NCBI GenBank assembly: GCA_903835235.1
Contig: CAILMF010000015.1
Span: 62,001 to 126,000 of the forward strand
DNA from: an uncultured Rhodospirillales bacterium
Lineage (GTDB): Bacteria; Pseudomonadota; Alphaproteobacteria; Acetobacterales; Acetobacteraceae
Length of the DNA: 64,000 bases
Direction: 5' to 3'
The notes beneath the pieces are model-generated. The model was not told where the DNA came from. It ran no database searches and saw only the letters and a program-made list of their open reading frames with translations. Made by a program: the position numbers and the translations under genes. Positions 17,015 to 25,927 of the stretch are shown here, one piece after another (within the stretch, counting starts at the first letter, position 1; each line of letters opens with the position of its first letter).

Positions 17015-18513
17015 GCCGGCCACCCGCCGCTGGCTTCGTTGGTTCGCGCGCGGTCGATCAGCGCACGGCGGTCCACCTTGTTGGTGCCGGCCCAGGGCAG
17101 TTCCGCCAGGAACTCCACGCGGCGCGGATGGGCATAGGCCGGGCCGCCGGCCAGGGCGTGCTGCTTCACCTCCGCCACCGTCAGCGTGCTGCCGGGGCGG
17201 GGGACGACGAAGGCGACGGGGACATGGCTGCGTTCCTCATCCGGCAGCGGCACCACGGCGGCGGCCTGGATCGCCGGGTGCTTCTCCAGCAGCTTCTCGA
17301 CCTCGCCGGGGTAGATGTTCTCGCCGGAGGTCACGAACATGTCGTCGGCACGGCCGACGAAGTAATAGAAACCGTTGGCGTCGCGGCGCATGACGTCGCC
17401 GCTGTAGTACCAGCCGTCCTTCAATACCTCGGCGGTCTTGGCCGGCAGGTTGTTGTAGCGCGGCATGCAGGCGGGGGTGCGCATCAGCAGCACGCCCTGG
17501 TCGGCGGTGCCGTCCACCAGCTGCACCTCGGCGCCCGGCACCGGGTAGCCCAGCGCCAGCGGCGGGGTCGGGATGCCATCCGGATGTGGGCCGAAGACGC
17601 CGGGGCCGGCTTCCGTGGTGCCATAGCCGTTGGAGATGGTGGTACCGGGGAAGGCGGCCTGGATGCGGTCCAGCAGCGCCATCGTCATCGGCGCGGAGCC
17701 GAGCACCATGCGCTTCAAGGCGCTGAAATCCAGGCTCTCGATCAGGTCGGCTTCCTTGATGACGCGGGCGAACATGGTCGGCACCGCCATGACAGCCGTC
17801 ACGCGGTAGTCCGCCAGTGCCTTCGTATAGGCGCGGGCGTCGAAGCCCGGCAGCATCACCACGGAAGCATTGGCGGTGAAGACGCCCTTGGCGGTGAACA
17901 GCCCATTCATGTGGAACAGCGGCTGGCTGATCATGCCGCGTTCCTCGGCCGCGCCCACACGGCTTGCCAGCGCCCAGAGCTGCCCGGCATGGGTCAGCGG
18001 CACGCCCTTCGGCCGACCGGTGGAGCCTGATGTGTAGAGCATCTGGCCGATCTGGTCCGGCGTGGTGGCGACCGTGGTGAAGGGGCCGGGCGGGCATTGC
18101 GCGGCGAAGCCTTCCGCGCCGTCATCGTCGAAGCTGATGACGGGAATGCCGGCGCGGACCATGCCGCGGCGCTCGGCATCCACGAAGGCCAGGCGGATGC
18201 CGCCATCCTCCATGATGTAGTCCAGCGTGTCCTGCGCCACCTTGGTGTTGACCGGCACGGCGACGAAGCCGGCGCGCATGATGCCGAAATAGGCGGCGAC
18301 GTATTCCGCCCGGTTCTGCGAGAGGATGGCGACATTGGCACCCGGCGGCAGGCCCATCGCGGTCAGCCGGCGGGCGACGCCGCGGGCCATGCCGTCGATC
18401 TCGCCATGGCTGAAGATGCGCGGCGATGCCGCGACGCGCAGGTCGATGATGGCGGGACGGGACTGGTCCAGGCCGTGGTCGGCCAGGTCGCCCAGGTTGA
18501 TCCAGCGGGTCAT
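17011..18513 (-). CDS. AMP-forming acyl-CoA ligase
   Basis: 500 residues from the ATG at 18513 (MTRWINLGDLADHG), which overlaps the preceding ABC ATPase stop by ATGA. ANL-superfamily motifs appear in order: P-loop YTSGSTGRPKG, YGTTEAGPG, the hinge-region DGWYYSGDVMRRDANG, SGENIYPGEVE, and the C-terminal catalytic Lys in TNKVDRR. It activates a carboxylic acid as acyl-AMP and then acyl-CoA in the cytosol. Position behind a complete importer suggests it acts on the imported acid. The substrate is unknown. Confidence 0.93.
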   Translation of the reverse strand: MTRWINLGDLADHGLDQSRPAIIDLRVAASPRIFSHGEIDGMARGVARRLTAMGLPPGANVAILSQNRAEYVAAYFGIMRAGFVAVPVNTKVAQDTLDYIMEDGGIRLAFVDAERRGMVRAGIPVISFDDDGAEGFAAQCPPGPFTTVATTPDQIGQMLYTSGSTGRPKGVPLTHAGQLWALASRVGAAEERGMISQPLFHMNGLFTAKGVFTANASVVMLPGFDARAYTKALADYRVTAVMAVPTMFARVIKEADLIESLDFSALKRMVLGSAPMTMALLDRIQAAFPGTTISNGYGTTEAGPGVFGPHPDGIPTPPLALGYPVPGAEVQLVDGTADQGVLLMRTPACMPRYNNLPAKTAEVLKDGWYYSGDVMRRDANGFYYFVGRADDMFVTSGENIYPGEVEKLLEKHPAIQAAAVVPLPDEERSHVPVAFVVPRPGSTLTVAEVKQHALAGGPAYAHPRRVEFLAELPWAGTNKVDRRALIDRARTNEASGGWPA

Positions 18514-19487
18514 GCGGAAACTCCCGTAGTGGCGTCGGCGAAGCCTTCGCTGAAATCGAAATGGCAGGCGACATGCTGGTCGCCGACAGGGCGGAGCGCC
18601 GGGGCTTCGGCGGCGCATCGAGCTTCGGCGTAGGGGCAGCGGGTGCGGAAGGTGCAGCCGCTGGGCGGGTTCACCGGGCTGGGGAGTTCCCCTTGCAGCA
18701 CCACGCGCTGGCGGCTGCGGGCCAGGGCCGGGTTGGCCACCGGCGCGGCCGAGAGCAGCGCGTGGGTGTAGGGGTGTGCCGGGCGGGCCAGCACGTCGGC
18801 GGCGCGGCCCTGTTCCACGACGCGGCCGAGATACATCACCATCAGCCGGTCGGCGACGTTCTCCACCACCGAAAGGTCGTGCGAGATGAACAGGTAGCCG
18901 ACGCCGAGCCGGTCCTGGATGTCCTTCAGCAGGTTCACCACCTGGGCGCGGACCGAGACGTCCAGCGCCGAGACCGGCTCATCGCAGATCACCAGCTTGG
19001 GCGAGAGCGCCAGCGCGCGGGCGATGCCGATGCGCTGGCGCTGGCCGCCGCTGAACTCATGCGGGTAGCGGTCCATGGCGTCCTTCGGCAGGCTGACCTG
19101 GGCCAGCAACTCCGCCACGCGGTCGGCAATGTCCCGCCGTGACCAGCCGGCGACCGAGAGCGGCTGGCCGACCAGGGAGCCGACGCGGCGGCGTGGGTTG
19201 AGCGAACTGACGGGGTCCTGGAACACCATCTGCACCTTGGGCCGCACCTGCTTCAGTGCCGTGCCTTCCAGGCGGGTGATGTACTGGTTTTCCAGCAGCA
19301 GCTCGCCTTCGGCTATCGGCACCAGGCGCATGATGGCGCGGCCGAGGGTGGATTTGCCGCAGCCGGATTCACCCACCAAGCCCAGCGTCTCGCCGGCCTC
19401 GATCTCCAGGCTGACCCCGTTGACCGCGCGCAGCAGCCCGCGCGGGGTGGCGAAGTGGACGCCGAGACCGCGCGCCTCAAGCAGCAT
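18510..19487 (-). CDS. Peptide/opine-type ABC transporter ATP-binding protein (DppF/OppF-like)
   Basis: 325 residues from the ATG at 19487, 11 bases inside the upstream ATPase gene. Walker A is GESGCGKST, the signature SGGQRQR and Walker B VICDEPVSALD. The C-terminal oligopeptide-transporter extension carries Cys residues (SGCTFRTRCPYAEARC), as in DppF, where they bind a 4Fe-4S cluster in some homologues. It forms the second half of the nucleotide-binding heterodimer of this transporter. Confidence 0.93.
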   Translation of the reverse strand: MLLEARGLGVHFATPRGLLRAVNGVSLEIEAGETLGLVGESGCGKSTLGRAIMRLVPIAEGELLLENQYITRLEGTALKQVRPKVQMVFQDPVSSLNPRRRVGSLVGQPLSVAGWSRRDIADRVAELLAQVSLPKDAMDRYPHEFSGGQRQRIGIARALALSPKLVICDEPVSALDVSVRAQVVNLLKDIQDRLGVGYLFISHDLSVVENVADRLMVMYLGRVVEQGRAADVLARPAHPYTHALLSAAPVANPALARSRQRVVLQGELPSPVNPPSGCTFRTRCPYAEARCAAEAPALRPVGDQHVACHFDFSEGFADATTGVSA

Positions 19488-20463
19488 GGGCGGGCACCCC
19501 AAGGGCCGCGAAGCAGGCGGCGAGGTGTTGGGGCGCCAGCGTTGTCAGCGGGGGCTGTGCGGTGCATGCGGCATGCGCCAGCGGGCAGCGCGGGGCGAAG
19601 GCGCAGCCGGCCGGCAGTTCCGCCAGGGAGGGCACGCTGCCGGGGATATCGGCCAGGCGGGTGTGGCGGCCGGCGGTGCCGCCCGATGGCGTGGCGCCGA
19701 GCAGGCCGCGCGTGTACGGGTGCAGCGGCGCGGCGAAGATCGCATCCACCGGGCCTTGCTCCACCACGCGTCCCGCGTACATCACCGCGACCTCATCGGC
19801 CATTTCCGCGACCACGCCCAGGTCGTGGGTGATCAGCAGCAGCGCCATGCCGGTTTCGGCCTGCAGGCGCTTCAGCAGTTCCAGGATCTGCGCCTGCACC
19901 GTGACGTCCAGCGCGGTGGTGGGTTCATCCGCCACCAGCACGGCGGGGCGGCAGGCAATGGCGATGGCGATCATCACCCGCTGGCACATGCCGCCGGAGA
20001 GGCGGTGCGGGTATTCGGCGAGGCGCGCTTCCGCGTCGGGGATGCCGACCAGCGTCAGCAGCTCAGCCGCGCGGGTGCGGGCGGCGCGGCCGGAGAGGTT
20101 CTCGTGGCGGCGCAGCACTTCCATGATCTGCTGGCCCACCGGCACCACCGGGTTCAGCGAGGACATCGGGTCCTGGAAGATCATCGAGACCGCCTTGCCG
20201 CGCACGCCGAGCATGCGGCGTTCCGGCAGCGCGGCCAGGTCGGTGTCGCCCAGCATCACCTGTCCGGCGATGATGCGCGCCGGCGGTTCCGGCAGCAGGC
20301 GCATGATGGCGAGCGCGGTCATGGATTTGCCGCAGCCGCTTTCCCCCACCAGCGCCAGGGTGCGGCCGGGCTGCACGCTCAGCGAGACTTCCGACAACGC
20401 CGGCAGTACGCCGCCGCGCGTGTAGAGCGAGACCGAGAGGCCGCGCACGTCGAGGCCCGCCAT
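19477..20463 (-). CDS. Peptide/opine-type ABC transporter ATP-binding protein (DppD/OppD-like)
   Basis: 328 residues. Walker A is GESGCGKSM, the signature LSGGMCQR, Walker B VLVADEPTTALD and the H-loop LLITHD. The C-terminal oligo-HPY region has CAFAPRCPLAHAAC. It overlaps its neighbours: the ATG shares one base with the permease stop (TGATG), and its 3' end runs 11 bases into the DppF-like gene. It is the partner ATPase of the 18510 gene. Confidence 0.93.
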   Translation of the reverse strand: MAGLDVRGLSVSLYTRGGVLPALSEVSLSVQPGRTLALVGESGCGKSMTALAIMRLLPEPPARIIAGQVMLGDTDLAALPERRMLGVRGKAVSMIFQDPMSSLNPVVPVGQQIMEVLRRHENLSGRAARTRAAELLTLVGIPDAEARLAEYPHRLSGGMCQRVMIAIAIACRPAVLVADEPTTALDVTVQAQILELLKRLQAETGMALLLITHDLGVVAEMADEVAVMYAGRVVEQGPVDAIFAAPLHPYTRGLLGATPSGGTAGRHTRLADIPGSVPSLAELPAGCAFAPRCPLAHAACTAQPPLTTLAPQHLAACFAALGVPAHAA

Positions 20464-21308
20464 CAGCGGTTCCTCAGCTTGGGGTTCAGCGCGTCGTTCA
20501 ACCCGTCGCCGATCAGGTTCAGCGCCAACACCATCAGCATGATGGCGACGCCCGGCACGGCGGAGATGTACCAGGAGGAGCGGATCAGCGTGCGGCCCTC
20601 GCCCACCAGGCGGCCCCAGCTGGCCACCTGCGGGTCGCCGAGGCCAAGGAAGGAGACCGCGCTTTCGAACAGGATCGCCGAGGCGACGGCGAGCGAGGAC
20701 AGCACGATGACCGGCGGCAGCGCGTTGGGCAGCACCTCCGCGAGGACGATGCGCCAATCCGGCATGCCCATGGCGCGGCAGGCCTGGACAAATTCGCGGT
20801 CGCGCAACGTCAGGAACTCGGCGCGGGTCAGTCGGGCGATGCCGGTCCAGCTGACCACACCGACGGCGATGGTGATGTTCTGCACCGTGCCGCCGAGGAT
20901 GGAAACGATGGTCAGCACGAAGACCAGGCCCGGCACCACCTGGAACATTTCTGTGAACCGCATCAGCAGCTCATCCACCCAGCCGCCGAACCAGGCGGCG
21001 ACCGAGCCGATGGTGACGCCGATGAGCGTCGCCGTGAGGCTGGCGAAGAGGCCAATCAGCAGCGTGGCGCGGGCGCCATGGGCGATGATGGCGGCAATGT
21101 TGCGGCCGATGCTGTCCGTGCCCAGGGGGAAGCGCGGGTCCTGGAGCGGCCACAGCTCCGCCGGGCCGACGATGCGCAAGGGATTGCGCGGGTAGAGCGT
21201 CGGCGCCGCCAGGGCGAGGGCGATGACGGCGATGAGGATGATGAGGCCCAGCAGCGCCGCGCGGTTGCGGGCGAAGCGGCGGAACAGGCCGGGGGTCGCG
21301 ACCGCCAT
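20463..21308 (-). CDS. Peptide/opine-type ABC transporter permease (DppC-like)
   Basis: 281 residues from the ATG at 21308, one base after the upstream permease stop. The N-terminal OppC-like segment and membrane helix (RFARNRAALLGLIILIAVIALALAAP), the periplasmic GTDSIGRNI motif of DppC proteins, and the cytoplasmic EAA loop (REFVQACRAMGMPDWRIVLAEVLPNALPP) are all present. It forms the membrane channel with the DppB-like protein. Confidence 0.93.
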   Translation of the reverse strand: MAVATPGLFRRFARNRAALLGLIILIAVIALALAAPTLYPRNPLRIVGPAELWPLQDPRFPLGTDSIGRNIAAIIAHGARATLLIGLFASLTATLIGVTIGSVAAWFGGWVDELLMRFTEMFQVVPGLVFVLTIVSILGGTVQNITIAVGVVSWTGIARLTRAEFLTLRDREFVQACRAMGMPDWRIVLAEVLPNALPPVIVLSSLAVASAILFESAVSFLGLGDPQVASWGRLVGEGRTLIRSSWYISAVPGVAIMLMVLALNLIGDGLNDALNPKLRNR

Positions 21309-21309
21309 G

Positions 21310-22281
21310 TCAGCGCGCCCGGATGCGGGGGTCGAGCCTGAGATAGGCGAGGTCGACCGCGATGTTGACGAGGATGACGACGATGGAGCTGAACACCAGC
21401 ACGCCAAGCACCACCGGGTAGTTGCGGCTGGAAACGCTGTCGAGCATCAGGCTGCCGAGACCGGGCCAGCTGAACACCGTCTCCACCACGATACTGCCGC
21501 CCAGCACCGTGCCGAATTGCAGGCCGAACAGCGTGACGATGGGCAGCAGCGCATTGCGCAACCCATGCGCCAGCACCACGCGCCAGCGGCCCAGCCCCTT
21601 GGCGCGGGCGGTGCGGATGAAGTCCAGGCTCAGCACTTCCAGCATCGCCGCGCGCATCACCCGGGCGTAGACTGCGGCGTAGAACAGGCCCAGCGCCATG
21701 GCCGGCAGCGCCAGGTGGTGCAGCACGTCCAGCACCACGTCGAGCACGCCCTGGTTGGCGGCGGTGATGCTCATCATGCCCCCCACCGGCACCCAGCCCA
21801 GCTTCACCGCGAACAGCACCGTCAGCATGATGCCCAGCCAGAAGCTGGGCGCGGCGAAGAACAGCACGGCCAGGAAGGAGAGCAGGTTGTCCCAGATGGT
21901 GTTGACCTTCACCGCCGCCACCACGCCGGCGGTCACGCCCAGCAGCAACGCGATCAACAGGCTGGCCAGCATCAGCACCAGCGTGGCCGGCAGGCTGGCC
22001 AGGATCACATCCAGCACCGGCATGTTCTGGCGGTAGCTGAAGCCGAAATCCAGCCGCGCCACGGACCAGATGTATTTCACCAGTTGCAGCCAAACCGGCT
22101 GGTCCATGCCGTAGGTCACCCGCAGCTGCTCCAGCATCGCGGGGTCGCTGACCTGGCTCTCGGCGCTCATCACGTCCAGGAATGACCCAGGCGCCGCCTG
22201 GATCAGCAGGAAGTTCATGATGATGACGCCGAGGATCAGCGGCACGCCCTGCAACAGCCGCCGGCGCAGCAGCCGCAGCAT
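21310..22281 (-). CDS. Peptide/opine-type ABC transporter permease (DppB-like)
   Basis: 323 residues with about six membrane helices. The DppB-type N-terminus (RRRLLQGVPLILGVIIMNFLLIQAAPG) and the EAA loop (FIRTARAKGLGRWRVVLAHGLRNALLPI) identify the family. It starts four bases after the binding-protein gene stop. Channel partner of the 20463 gene. Confidence 0.93.
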   Translation of the reverse strand: MLRLLRRRLLQGVPLILGVIIMNFLLIQAAPGSFLDVMSAESQVSDPAMLEQLRVTYGMDQPVWLQLVKYIWSVARLDFGFSYRQNMPVLDVILASLPATLVLMLASLLIALLLGVTAGVVAAVKVNTIWDNLLSFLAVLFFAAPSFWLGIMLTVLFAVKLGWVPVGGMMSITAANQGVLDVVLDVLHHLALPAMALGLFYAAVYARVMRAAMLEVLSLDFIRTARAKGLGRWRVVLAHGLRNALLPIVTLFGLQFGTVLGGSIVVETVFSWPGLGSLMLDSVSSRNYPVVLGVLVFSSIVVILVNIAVDLAYLRLDPRIRAR

Positions 22282-22285
22282 CGGC

Positions 22286-23884
22286 TCAGCGGTCCAGCCA
22301 GAGGTCGGCCCAGGTCTCGCCCATCCAGTTGGAGCCGGTGGAGATGTTCTTCACGTCGCTGCGTGCCACCGTCAGGCTGTCGAACTCGACCAGCGGCAGG
22401 AAGGGCACTTCGGTTGCCGCCTGGCGGCCGAACTCATGCGCCAGGGCGGTGCGCTTCGCCGGGTCGGTCTCGACCGTCAGCCGGGCGACCAGGTCGTCCA
22501 TCGCCGGTGTGTGGAAGCCGTTGGCGTTGCGGAAGGCGACGCCCTTGGCGATGCCGTCGCTGACATAATACTGGCTGATGACGGGCACCGCCTCGATCGG
22601 CGCGGTGTAGTTGGACAGCGCGATGTCGTAGTCGTAGTCGGTGTAGATGCGCTTCAGCGAGGTCGGCCGGTCCGGCACGCTGAGGTTCACCTTCACGTCC
22701 ACATCCTCCAGCCCCTGCTGCACGATCTGGCCGATCTTGCCGTTCTCCTCGAACCAGCCGGCGGCCAGCAGGTTGACGCTGAAGCGGCCGTTGCGGCCCT
22801 TGCGCAGCCCGGCGGCGTCCAGCATCTGCGCCGCCTTGGCCGGGTTGAAGTCGTATTTCGGCACATCCCCGGTGTGGAACAGCTTGTTGGCCGAGAGGAT
22901 CGGATTCAGCCCCGGGCGACCACGCTTGAAGAACACGGTGTCGACCACAAGCTGGCGGTCGATGGCGTGCATCAGCGCCTGGCGCACCAGGCGGTTGTCG
23001 AAGGGCGCCTTGCGGACGTTGAACTCGATGGTGGAGCACCAGGCGCTGCTCTCGTAGCCGCGGCTGTCGGCGGCGAAGCGGCCGCTGCGGACCAGGCGGT
23101 CCACCTCGGGCATCGGCACCGGGTTGAAGCAGCCGAGGTCCAGCGCATTGCTCTCGAACGCCGCGAGGCGCGAGGCCGGGTCGCGCCACCAGCGGATGAA
23201 CAGCCGGTCCAGGTAGGGCTTGTTGTTTTCCCAGTAGTTGTCGTTGCGGACGTACTCGACATGGCTGCCGCGCACCCATTCCTTGTACTTCCAGGGGCCG
23301 GTGCCGATGGGGGTATTGTTGATCGGGTTGGTGACGATGTTGCCCGTCTCATAGATGTGTTTCGGGATCACCAGGCCGCCCTGGCCGGCGAGGACGGAGT
23401 TGAAGAAGAACTCCGGCACCGGGCGGTCGAATTCGAAGCGCACCGTGTGGCTGTCCAGCGCGCGGGTCGCCGTCAGCGCGTTCAGCGCCACGCCGACCGA
23501 AAGCGGCTTCCAGTACTGCATGGCCGAGAACACCACGTCCTCTGCCGTGAAGTTCTTGCCGTCGTGCCAGGTGACGCCGCGGCGCAGGTGCACGGTGAAA
23601 CTGCGGAAGTCCGCGGCGGGCTCGACCCGCTGGGCCAGCACCGGCTGCCACTTCAGCTGCTGGTCCAGCGCCAGCAGGCGCTCCAGCGGCTTGGTGGAGG
23701 TGAAGAAGGGCGAGGTGCCACCACCCGGCGGCACGAACAGCGCCTGCGGCTCGAACCCGCCCCAGGTGGCCACCAGCGTGCCGCCGCGCTTGGGCGTGGC
23801 TTGGGCATGAGCGAAGCCGGGGATGCCGGCGGCAAGGGTGGCGGCGGCGCCACCGGCCAGGATACTGCGACGCGAAAGCGGCAT
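22286..23884 (-). CDS. ABC transporter substrate-binding protein (SBP_bac_5, dipeptide/opine class)
   Basis: 532 residues with a twin-Arg-style leader (MPLSRRSILAGGAAATLAAG) ending near AHAQA. The mature protein has the family marks LRRGVTWHDGKNFTAEDVVFS and the helper-domain pattern NAL..TRALD. AGGAGAG precedes the ATG. It is the first transporter gene of the operon and delivers cargo to the DppBCDF-like complex. Substrate specificity in this class ranges from peptides to opines, sugars and glutathione, so it stays open. Confidence 0.93.
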   Translation of the reverse strand: MPLSRRSILAGGAAATLAAGIPGFAHAQATPKRGGTLVATWGGFEPQALFVPPGGGTSPFFTSTKPLERLLALDQQLKWQPVLAQRVEPAADFRSFTVHLRRGVTWHDGKNFTAEDVVFSAMQYWKPLSVGVALNALTATRALDSHTVRFEFDRPVPEFFFNSVLAGQGGLVIPKHIYETGNIVTNPINNTPIGTGPWKYKEWVRGSHVEYVRNDNYWENNKPYLDRLFIRWWRDPASRLAAFESNALDLGCFNPVPMPEVDRLVRSGRFAADSRGYESSAWCSTIEFNVRKAPFDNRLVRQALMHAIDRQLVVDTVFFKRGRPGLNPILSANKLFHTGDVPKYDFNPAKAAQMLDAAGLRKGRNGRFSVNLLAAGWFEENGKIGQIVQQGLEDVDVKVNLSVPDRPTSLKRIYTDYDYDIALSNYTAPIEAVPVISQYYVSDGIAKGVAFRNANGFHTPAMDDLVARLTVETDPAKRTALAHEFGRQAATEVPFLPLVEFDSLTVARSDVKNISTGSNWMGETWADLWLDR

Positions 23885-23928
23885 GCTGCTCTCCTGTTCA
23901 AGGGCGACCCGGCCGTTCTGGCCGGTGC

Positions 23929-24354
23929 CTATTTCTCGCTGCTCAAGGTGGAATAGGTGGCACGGCCGATGGCCAGCAGGTTGCCGCGCTCATCGAACAG
24001 GTCCACGTCCGAGACGCCGATGCTGCGGCCATTGCGGCGCACCCGGGCGACGGCGGTGATGGCGGTGTTGATGGCCGGGCGGAAATAGTCGACGCGGAAG
24101 TTCACCGTGGGCAGCCCGCGGCCGACCAGCATGATCAGCGCGTAGTCGCCCACCGTGTCGATGATCGCGGCCATCGGGCCGCCATGCCACTGCCCGGTGC
24201 CGGCGCCGCGTTCGAATTCCGGGCGCATCGGGCAGCGCATCGTCACTTCGCCCTTCTCGGCATCCGTGCTGACCACCGTCAGGCCGGAAAAGGCGATGAA
24301 GGGCGAGGCGTCCAGCGAGGCCTGCAACTCCGCGGCGGTCAGCGGCGCGGTCAT
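23929..24354 (-). CDS. PaaI-family thioesterase (hotdog fold)
   Basis: 141 residues starting at 24354, overlapping the upstream oxidoreductase stop by ATGA. The hotdog PaaI pattern is seen in GQWHGGPMAAIIDTVGDYALIM followed by VNFRVDYFRPA. Such enzymes hydrolyse acyl-CoA or aryl-CoA thioesters, often to rescue CoA from dead-end intermediates. A CoA ligase lies later in the same operon, which fits a CoA-dependent catabolic route. Confidence 0.9.
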   Translation of the reverse strand: MTAPLTAAELQASLDASPFIAFSGLTVVSTDAEKGEVTMRCPMRPEFERGAGTGQWHGGPMAAIIDTVGDYALIMLVGRGLPTVNFRVDYFRPAINTAITAVARVRRNGRSIGVSDVDLFDERGNLLAIGRATYSTLSSEK

Positions 24355-25364
24355 GGGGTGACGATGACCTTGCCGACCACGCCGCGGTTCTCCAGCCGGG
24401 CCATGGCGTCCATGCCCTGGTCCAGCGACCAGGTGCTGTCTACCAGCGCCTTCAGCTTGCCGGCCTGCACCAGGTCCAGCAGGGAGCCGATGTCTTCCAT
24501 GGCCCAGCCATTGCTGCCGCGCAGCTGCAGCTCGAAGGTCCAGATGTAGCGGATGTCCTCGGGCGGGTTGTAGCCGGCGGTGGCGCCGCAGGTCAGCAGC
24601 CGGCCGCCCAGCTTCAGGCAGCGCAGCGACTTCACCCAGGTGTCGCCGCCGGTGAAGTTCACCACCACGTCGACGCCGCCGGAGTTGCTGCCGGCCCGGC
24701 GCGTCGGCTTGCCGAAGCGCTGCTGCACATCCTTCATGAAGTCCACTTCGGTGTAGAGCACCGTGTGGTCGGCGCCGAGCGCCATCAGCTTCTCGGCCTT
24801 CTCCGGCGTGCCGGCGCAGGCGATGACCTCGGCGCCCGCCAGCTTGGCCAACTGCACGCAGCAGACGCCGACGCCGCCGGAGGCGCCGAGGATCAGCACG
24901 CGCTCGCCGGCCTGCACCTGGCCGATCCGCGTCATCATCCGCAGCGCGGTGCCATAGGCGCAGGGCAGCGCGGCGGCCTGCTCGAAGCTGACGCTGTCCG
25001 GCAGGGCAACCAGCTGGTGGTGCTTCACCTTGCACAGCTCGGCCAGGCCGCCATGCATGGTCTCGCCCATCAGCCCGCCTTCGACGCGGTTGATCGGGTC
25101 CACCACCACGCGCTGGCCAACCTGCCAGCCTTCCACGCCCGGGCCGATGCTGGCGATTTCGCCGGCGATATCGAGGCCCATGATGACGGGGAAGGGGATC
25201 TTGATGCCGGGCATGCCGCGGCGGGTGAAGACGTCGTGGTAGTTCAGCGACGTCGCGCGCACGCGGACGATGACATCACCGGGGCCGGCGACGGGGTCCG
25301 GAAAATCGGTTTCGAGCGCAAGCTTGTCGAGGCCGCCATGCTCGCGGATGACCAGGGCACGCAT
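24351..25364 (-). CDS. Zinc-binding-dehydrogenase family / quinone-oxidoreductase-like MDR protein
   Basis: 337 residues from the ATG at 25364, preceded by GGAGAGAAG. Medium-chain dehydrogenase/reductase with a GroES-like N-terminus (SLNYHDVFTRRG, FPVIMGLDIAGEIASIG) and a Rossmann cofactor site (GASGGVGVCCVQLAKLAG). The classical structural-zinc Cys cluster is not evident, so a quinone/enoyl reductase-like role using NADPH is more likely than alcohol oxidation. It is coupled to the thioesterase gene. Confidence 0.88.
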   Translation of the reverse strand: MRALVIREHGGLDKLALETDFPDPVAGPGDVIVRVRATSLNYHDVFTRRGMPGIKIPFPVIMGLDIAGEIASIGPGVEGWQVGQRVVVDPINRVEGGLMGETMHGGLAELCKVKHHQLVALPDSVSFEQAAALPCAYGTALRMMTRIGQVQAGERVLILGASGGVGVCCVQLAKLAGAEVIACAGTPEKAEKLMALGADHTVLYTEVDFMKDVQQRFGKPTRRAGSNSGGVDVVVNFTGGDTWVKSLRCLKLGGRLLTCGATAGYNPPEDIRYIWTFELQLRGSNGWAMEDIGSLLDLVQAGKLKALVDSTWSLDQGMDAMARLENRGVVGKVIVTP

Positions 25365-25513
25365 ATTCTCTTCTCTCCCGGCAGGGCCGCCGGGATTGCG
25401 CACCCGGTCGGGCGGGTGCGTCAATACCCTGAATGGCCGCCGGCGGCGGCGCGCAGTGGCGGATGCGAGCGGACGCGCCAGCCGCTGCGCGGTTTGGCGG
25501 CAGAAAGCCCTGC

Positions 25514-25927
25514 CTAGACCTCGACGACGAGGTAGTCGTCCTCGACCGAGACCGGGACGCTCTCGGCCCGGAAGGGGCCCTTGGCCAGGCGCTCGCCGGC
25601 TTCCACCGAGACGGCGTAGCGGCGCACCCTGGTGTGTTCGGGGTCGCACCAGCTTTGCCCGGTGCGGATGTCGAAGTCCCAGCCATGCCAGGGGCAGCGG
25701 ATCATCTCGCCCCGGCGTTCCAGCCGGTACTCTCCGGGCGTGTCGGCCACCGCGATGCTCACGCGCCGGCCGGCGCAGAGCGAGGCGCCCTCATGCGGGC
25801 AGCGGTCGTAGAGGGCGAAGAATTCGCCGCTGAGGTTGAACAGCGCGATGGGCCGGCCCTTCACCGTGACGCGGAGCGCGCCCTCGGGCGGCACCTCCGA
25901 CACGCGGGCGACGACGTGGCGGCTCAT
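25514..25927 (-). CDS. Rieske 2Fe-2S ferredoxin-like protein
   Basis: 137 residues, a single Rieske domain. Cluster ligands are Cys43/His45 (RCPHEG) and Cys78/His81 (RCPWHGW). The loop between them holds an extra Cys51. There is no catalytic oxygenase domain, so it is an electron carrier or regulatory partner. Its ATG overlaps the stop of the amidohydrolase gene (ATGA), and coupling with amidohydrolases suggests a shared pathway. A hairpin (GCACCC / GGGTGC, 25400-25419) without a T-tract lies in the 149-base gap after it. Confidence 0.9.
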   Translation of the reverse strand: MSRHVVARVSEVPPEGALRVTVKGRPIALFNLSGEFFALYDRCPHEGASLCAGRRVSIAVADTPGEYRLERRGEMIRCPWHGWDFDIRTGQSWCDPEHTRVRRYAVSVEAGERLAKGPFRAESVPVSVEDDYLVVEV